Assembly (NCBI GenBank): GCA_025455665.1
Contig: JALOMC010000061.1
Location: 1-9,695 of the forward strand
Direction: 5' to 3'
DNA: 9,695 nt
Origin: Chitinophagaceae bacterium
GTDB lineage: Bacteria; Bacteroidota; Bacteroidia; Chitinophagales; Chitinophagaceae
Part shown: positions 7,121-9,695 of the stretch, in pieces
Numbering within the stretch: the stretch's first letter is position 1
How the letters are laid out: each line of letters begins with the position of its first letter
The notes under the pieces: model-generated
Seen by the model: only the letters and a program-made list of their open reading frames with translations
Told to the model about the DNA's origin: nothing
Databases searched by the model: none
Translations under genes and position numbers: made by a program

Positions 7121-7185
7121 GCACAGTTATCAAAACTGAACAGGCAGGCCCGACCGATGCCGGGTCACCTTACTATTTTAGCGCC

Positions 7186-7788
7186 ATGAATAAATCACTC
7201 CTGGCACTGGCTGCCCTGGCCTGCTGCCTGGCAGCCTGCCAAAAAAGCATTTCGTGGGAAGAAGACACCCGTGCACAGCAAGCCCGGCTGATGGGTCGCT
7301 ATCGCTTCGATTCGGCGGTGTACAACTACTACTCCGTCTCTACCGCCAGCATTCCACCAGATAACCTTCGCGATAGCAGTGTGATACGGTACACCACCCA
7401 AAACAATAGGGGGTTCATGATACTGACTGATAAAGACCAAATAGCAGACAGTATGATGTTCGATGTCGATACAAAGATTATTTCCTACGGCTTTCAAAAT
7501 GGTTTGTCTTTGGGCGAGAGCGAAATTGACCTTGTTTTTTCCTGGGGGCCGGTAAACGATACTTTTCCATACCGGCTGACGCCCAACAATGGATTTGTAA
7601 CCAAAACCGATCTGCCAACCGATTCCCTCGGCGGCCCGCTCCGCGATATTGAAATGCAGTGGGAAATGCAAGGCAACCGGCTCATTTTTACTGCCCCGAT
7701 TGTGGGCGGCTTTACTGATAGCATCATGGGTGTGGCCGTGCGGGTGCGTACCAATGGCAATATGAAACAATACTTTACCAAGCTGTAA
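7186..7788 (+). CDS. Small lipoprotein of unknown function
   Basis: I chose ATG 7186 (200 residues) over an in-frame ATG at 7087 that overlaps purN, because a lipoprotein signal starts here: MNKSLLALAALACCLAAC, with lipobox LAAC and lipidation at Cys18. The mature part starts QKSISWEEDT and is rich in Asp, Asn, Thr and aromatic residues with alternating hydrophobic strands, consistent with a small beta-rich periplasmic or outer-membrane lipoprotein. I do not recognise a family. It follows purN by 65 bases with no convincing terminator between them, so co-transcription is possible, and a strong terminator follows it at 7823. Confidence 0.8.
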   Translation: MNKSLLALAALACCLAACQKSISWEEDTRAQQARLMGRYRFDSAVYNYYSVSTASIPPDNLRDSSVIRYTTQNNRGFMILTDKDQIADSMMFDVDTKIISYGFQNGLSLGESEIDLVFSWGPVNDTFPYRLTPNNGFVTKTDLPTDSLGGPLRDIEMQWEMQGNRLIFTAPIVGGFTDSIMGVAVRVRTNGNMKQYFTKL

Positions 7789-7822
7789 ATCCGGCCTTTG
7801 GCTGCTCATAGCTGGTGGACTG

Positions 7823-7846
7823 AACCGCACTTGTTGCGGTTTTTTT
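7823..7846 (+). terminator. Rho-independent terminator after the lipoprotein gene
   Basis: AACCGCA (7823-7829), loop CTTGT (7830-7834), TGCGGTT (7835-7841), then an unbroken T-run to 7846. The stem is a perfect 7 bp and sits 34 bases after the stop codon. Confidence 0.88.
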
Positions 7847-7862
7847 ATTTCCCGTATTTTTC
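7834..7862 (+). promoter_or_regulatory. Candidate promoter of the serine hydrolase gene
   Basis: TTG at 7834-7836 and TATTTTTC at 7855-7862, separated by 18 bases, resemble the Bacteroidota -33 TTG and -7 TAnnTTTG elements, with one mismatch at the last -7 base. The predicted leader is under 20 bases. The -33 element overlaps the upstream terminator stem. Confidence 0.35.
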
Positions 7863-7884
7863 GGAAACAACAGAAATAATTGCC

Positions 7885-9159
7885 ATGCGATTTTTACTCC
7901 TCGTTTCCCTCGTTTTTTCAGGCACAGTTGCACTGGCCCAACTACCCGTGGCACCCAGCGCTACCGCTGTAGGCATGGATGCCAATCGCCTGCGGCGCAT
8001 CGATGGCCTGATGAAACAATACATCGATCAGCAATGGATAGCCGGTGCTACTGCTATTGTGGTGCGCAATGGACAGGTAGTTTACCATCAGGCATTTGGC
8101 GTGGCCGATGTAGCCACCAGGCGCCCCCAACAAAAAGATGACATCTTTCGCATTGCATCACAAACGAAAGCCATTACCAGCGTAGCCGTGATGATACTGA
8201 TGGAAGAAGGCAAACTGCTGCTGGATGATCCGCTGGCCAAATACATTCCTGCCTTTGCCAATGCCCAGGTGATTGATAAGTTCAACGAGGCTGATACCAC
8301 CTACACCACAGTAAAAGCCCGCCGGGCCATCACTATTCGTGATTTGCTGACGCACACCTCGGGCATAGGCTATGCGCAAATAGGTACACCACGGGCCAAA
8401 GCGATGTATGCCAAAGCCGGCGTGGGCTCGCAAATAGGCACCCCCTTTGAAAGCCTGGAAGTCCAGGTGCTGAAAATAGCAGCGCTGCCGCTGGAGCACC
8501 AGCCCGGCGAACGCTTTACCTACGGCCTGAATACCGATGTACTGGGCTACCTGGTAGAAGTAGTAAGCGGCCAAAGCCTGGCCGACTTTTTCCGACAGCG
8601 CATTTTTGAACCGCTGGGCATGCACGATAGCTGGTTTTACCTGCCGGCAGGCAAGCAAACCCGCCTGGTGGCACTGCACACCGAAAACAAGCAGCAGCAG
8701 GTGATAAAAATGACGGAATCGCCTACCAGTGGCATCAGCAGCCTTGATATAGACTACCCCAACAAGGCTGGCAAACTATACAGCGGCGGGGCTGGCCTGG
8801 TAAGTACGGCTTACGACTATGCATTGTTCATGCAAATGCTGCTGAATGGCGGCAGCCTGAATGGCAAGCGCATTATAAGCCGCAACAGTGTAGACATGAT
8901 GACGCAAAACCAAATCGGAACCATTGATCGGGGCCCGTACGAAAAGTTTGGACTGGGCTTTGGTATCATTACCGAAGCGGGCAGCGGTAAGCTTGGACTA
9001 AGTACCGGCACATTTAGCTGGGGCGGTGCTTTCAGCAGCACTTACTGGATTGATCCAAAAGAAAAGATAGTAGCGCAGCTGTTTTTAAACCAATATCCCA
9101 TCAGCCACGGCGATATCCACGACAAGTTTAAGGTACTGGTGTATAGTGCGCTGCAATAG
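7885..9159 (+). CDS. Exported serine hydrolase, class C beta-lactamase / family VIII esterase fold
   Basis: A 424-residue protein, counted from ATG 7885, which opens a clean signal peptide (MRFLLLVSLVFSGTVALA, cleavage before Gln19); an upstream in-frame ATG at 7798 would lie before the terminator and is rejected. Seen: the nucleophile motif SQTK (Ser92, Lys95) of the S-x-x-K type; LLTHTSGIGY (154-163), typical of this superfamily; YGLN (213-216) as the second motif with the Tyr general base; EPLGMHDSWF (242-251); and WGG (379-381) in the position where true class C enzymes carry KTG, as in EstB-like esterases. The chemistry is therefore a serine acyl-enzyme hydrolase in the periplasm; the substrate is unresolved, and esterase or D-aminopeptidase-like activity is more likely than antibiotic resistance. 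It stands alone between a terminator and a 165-bp gap. Confidence 0.92.
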   Translation: MRFLLLVSLVFSGTVALAQLPVAPSATAVGMDANRLRRIDGLMKQYIDQQWIAGATAIVVRNGQVVYHQAFGVADVATRRPQQKDDIFRIASQTKAITSVAVMILMEEGKLLLDDPLAKYIPAFANAQVIDKFNEADTTYTTVKARRAITIRDLLTHTSGIGYAQIGTPRAKAMYAKAGVGSQIGTPFESLEVQVLKIAALPLEHQPGERFTYGLNTDVLGYLVEVVSGQSLADFFRQRIFEPLGMHDSWFYLPAGKQTRLVALHTENKQQQVIKMTESPTSGISSLDIDYPNKAGKLYSGGAGLVSTAYDYALFMQMLLNGGSLNGKRIISRNSVDMMTQNQIGTIDRGPYEKFGLGFGIITEAGSGKLGLSTGTFSWGGAFSSTYWIDPKEKIVAQLFLNQYPISHGDIHDKFKVLVYSALQ

Positions 9160-9244
9160 CCGCCTACAGCAAACAACCCGTACAGCAGCAAGGCTGCACA
9201 ATGCGGTCGCTCATCAATGTTTATTGGTAGTATTGCAGCAGTCA

Positions 9245-9270
9245 GGTAGCAGCTTGCAGGAGCTACTACC
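9245..9270 (+). other. Hairpin in the gap between the serine hydrolase and PKD genes
   Basis: GGTAGCAGCT (9245-9254) pairs with AGCTACTACC (9261-9270) around a 6-base loop with a single C-A mismatch. No T-run follows on the plus strand, so it is a poor intrinsic terminator. It could be an mRNA-end or leader structure; the rest of the 165-bp gap shows nothing clear beyond a 5-bp stem at 9185-9197. Confidence 0.3.
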
Positions 9271-9324
9271 TCATAAAACAAAGAATTTGTGCGGCGAACC
9301 AACACTACCATCCGGCCAACAGCT

Positions 9325-9695
9325 GTGAGAACTTCCTTTCGGGTCCTGCTGTGTGTGTTGGCCGCTCTTTCCACGGTGCGGCAGGCGCAGGCACAATTGG
9401 CGGCTTCCTTTGTTACAGATAAGCCGGGGGCATGCGCCCCTGCCCTTATTCAGTTTTCAAATACCAGCACCGGCGCCTCGGCGGCGGCTACTTATTTGTG
9501 GGATTTCGGCAATGGCAATTCGTCGACCCTGGCCAATCCATCGGCCACGTATACCGAAGAAAGAGACTACACCGTTACCCTGACCGTGACCGACGGCAAC
9601 AACAAGAGTACAGCCAGCCGCACTGTGACTGTTTACAAAAAGCCAGCCATTGATTTTCAGGCAGGCAAGCGTGTTCATTGCATACCAGAAGCTGT
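9325..9695 (+). CDS. Secreted PKD-domain protein, GTG start (3' end outside window)
   Basis: An open frame of 123 complete codons runs off the window edge. No ATG lies between the upstream in-frame stop (TAA 9274) and the signal peptide, so GTG 9325 is the best start; GTG 9289 is also in frame but would add 12 polar residues ahead of the signal. Seen: a signal peptide (M/V-RTSFRVLLCVLAALST, then QAQA, cleavage near Ala23); a PKD domain at about 27-104 with CAPALIQFSNTS (37-48), the hallmark YLWDFGNG (57-64), NPSATY (71-76) and YTVTLTVTD (82-90); then the start of a second similar domain at 107 (PAIDFQAG, Cys119-Ile-Pro). Bacteroidota PKD proteins are often long multi-repeat surface proteins exported by type IX secretion; the sorting tail would lie outside the window, so that route is inferred. 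Confidence 0.82.
   Translation, partial: MRTSFRVLLCVLAALSTVRQAQAQLAASFVTDKPGACAPALIQFSNTSTGASAAATYLWDFGNGNSSTLANPSATYTEERDYTVTLTVTDGNNKSTASRTVTVYKKPAIDFQAGKRVHCIPEA

Noticed and set aside
7147..7166. A 6-bp hairpin (GGCCCG with CGGGTC) between purN and the lipoprotein gene
   Set aside because: The stem is short, includes a G-T pair and has an 8-base loop; the T-rich sequence after it is interrupted and several bases away. Not convincing as a terminator.
7087..7185. An upstream in-frame ATG extending the lipoprotein by 33 residues
   Set aside because: It overlaps the end of the PurN fusion and would place the lipoprotein signal internally.

Overview
The window looks like a chromosomal segment of a Bacteroidota bacterium, most likely a Chitinophagaceae-type member of moderate GC (the family call is inference). 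The evidence is an alternative complex III operon with Tat-type ActB, a TAnnTTTG-type -7 promoter element, genes that mostly lack a Shine-Dalgarno sequence, secreted PQQ-like and PKD-domain proteins, and a two-helix membrane domain of a kind I associate with Bacteroidota.

Layout. The left part (1-3897) is on the minus strand. It holds actA, a six-haem c-type cytochrome with a monohaem domain fused to a pentahaem domain, followed by actB, a large Tat-exported molybdopterin-oxidoreductase-like iron-sulfur protein that runs off the left edge after 859 residues. These are the first two genes of a quinol:electron-acceptor oxidoreductase (alternative complex III, the functional replacement for cytochrome bc1). 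The other act genes would lie beyond coordinate 1. The 84 bp between them carry a short tandem repeat. A divergent intergenic region (3898-4168) separates actA from the rightward genes and contains a -7 promoter match for actA, a helically phased 7-bp direct repeat and a perfect 18-bp palindrome.

The right part (4169-9695) is entirely on the plus strand: a secreted PQQ-like beta-propeller protein; a terminator with an overlapping alternative stem; a fusion of a two-transmembrane-helix domain to PurN (glycinamide ribonucleotide formyltransferase); a small lipoprotein of unknown function; a strong intrinsic terminator overlapping a possible promoter; a periplasmic serine hydrolase of the class C beta-lactamase/esterase fold; and a GTG-initiated PKD-domain secreted protein that runs off the right edge.

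The act genes form a respiratory unit. The plus-strand genes do not form an obvious single pathway: one is de novo purine synthesis, the rest are cell-envelope proteins. The most unusual item is the membrane-domain-PurN fusion, which would tether a normally soluble purine-biosynthesis enzyme to the inner membrane. I see no mobile elements, CRISPR arrays, tRNA or rRNA genes.
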